Source: Dyella acidiphila (GTDB lineage: Bacteria > Pseudomonadota > Gammaproteobacteria > Xanthomonadales > Rhodanobacteraceae). From it: a stretch of DNA of 64,000 nucleotides. Below, piece after piece: positions 63,956 through 64,000 of the stretch. A program made the translations under genes and the position numbers. Location: assembly GCF_014863405.1 (NCBI RefSeq), contig NZ_JACZZA010000001.1:186001-250000 (forward strand), in the 5' to 3' direction. Below the pieces are notes generated by a model. The model was not told the origin of the DNA and did no database searches. It saw only the letters and a program-made list of their open reading frames with translations. Within the stretch, counting starts at the first letter, position 1. Every line of letters begins with the position of its first letter.

Positions 63956-64000
63956 CCTCGCCGGACGACCTGACAAGCCTGCCGCTAGAACCAGGCCACC

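Overview
The window is a gene-dense, GC-rich (roughly 60-65% by eye) chromosomal segment of a gammaproteobacterium. It is most like the Xanthomonadales, probably Rhodanobacteraceae (Dyella, Frateuria, Rhodanobacter or Luteibacter type). Pointers are a Clp-type CRP regulator divergent from an E. coli-class speD, the pilMNOPQ operon divergent from a class A penicillin-binding protein, the order ygfB-pepP / TIGR02449-zapA-6S RNA-ygfA, and a Mla operon whose MlaD is of unusual length. Genus and species cannot be fixed from the window alone.

Layout. 1-3.6 kb: a moxR-DUF58-DUF4381-vWA operon (minus strand, cut by the left edge). 3.7-8.9 kb: type IV pilus assembly genes pilM-N-O-P-Q (minus). 9.4-12 kb: a PBP1a-type peptidoglycan synthase (plus). 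12.1-18.4 kb: an unrecognised protein, citrate synthase, ribosomal protein L31 type B, a nucleoside hydrolase, RecG and RidA. 18.4-21 kb: stringent-response gene spoT behind rpoZ. 21.2-25.7 kb: outer-membrane lipid asymmetry system (mlaA on plus; mlaF-E-D-C-B on minus). 25.7-29.8 kb: gmk-yicC divergent from rph-rdgB-hemW. 29.9-32.6 kb: a DUF1631 protein coupled to a PilZ protein. 32.9-34.2 kb: pepQ. 34.7-41.2 kb: a complete cytochrome bd operon, cydA-B-X-D-C. 41.1-44.4 kb: two Tat-type exported hydrolases (an alpha/beta hydrolase and a phospholipase C-type enzyme). 44.6-48.5 kb: pepP-ygfB divergent from a zapA region with 6S RNA, ygfA and an EVE-domain gene. 48.7-53.5 kb: a potassium channel, rpiA and a GH78 alpha-L-rhamnosidase. 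58-61 kb: tRNA-Gln, rpsI-rplM, a glycolate-oxidase-type Fe-S protein and coq7. 61.1-64 kb: speD divergent from clp, and a MarR-GNAT fusion protein with a perfect 24-bp palindrome at its promoter.

The accessory part is about 53.9-58.0 kb, between a TfoX-domain gene and tRNA-Gln. It is visibly less GC-rich in its right half. It carries a degraded N-terminal remnant of a tyrosine integrase, an unrecognised two-helix membrane protein and a small secreted protein. Next to these sits the most interesting locus: a minimal two-gene graspetide (omega-ester peptide) cluster. It has a 52-residue precursor-like peptide (54324-54482), an attenuator-like hairpin, and an MvdD-type ATP-grasp ligase (54553-55650). 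Each gene has a strong ribosome binding site. No transporter or protease gene accompanies them.

Other points worth a look are a MlaD with two tandem MCE domains, a CydX with an extra N-terminal membrane helix, inverted repeats near 12.0 kb, and two dispersed palindromic repeat families.
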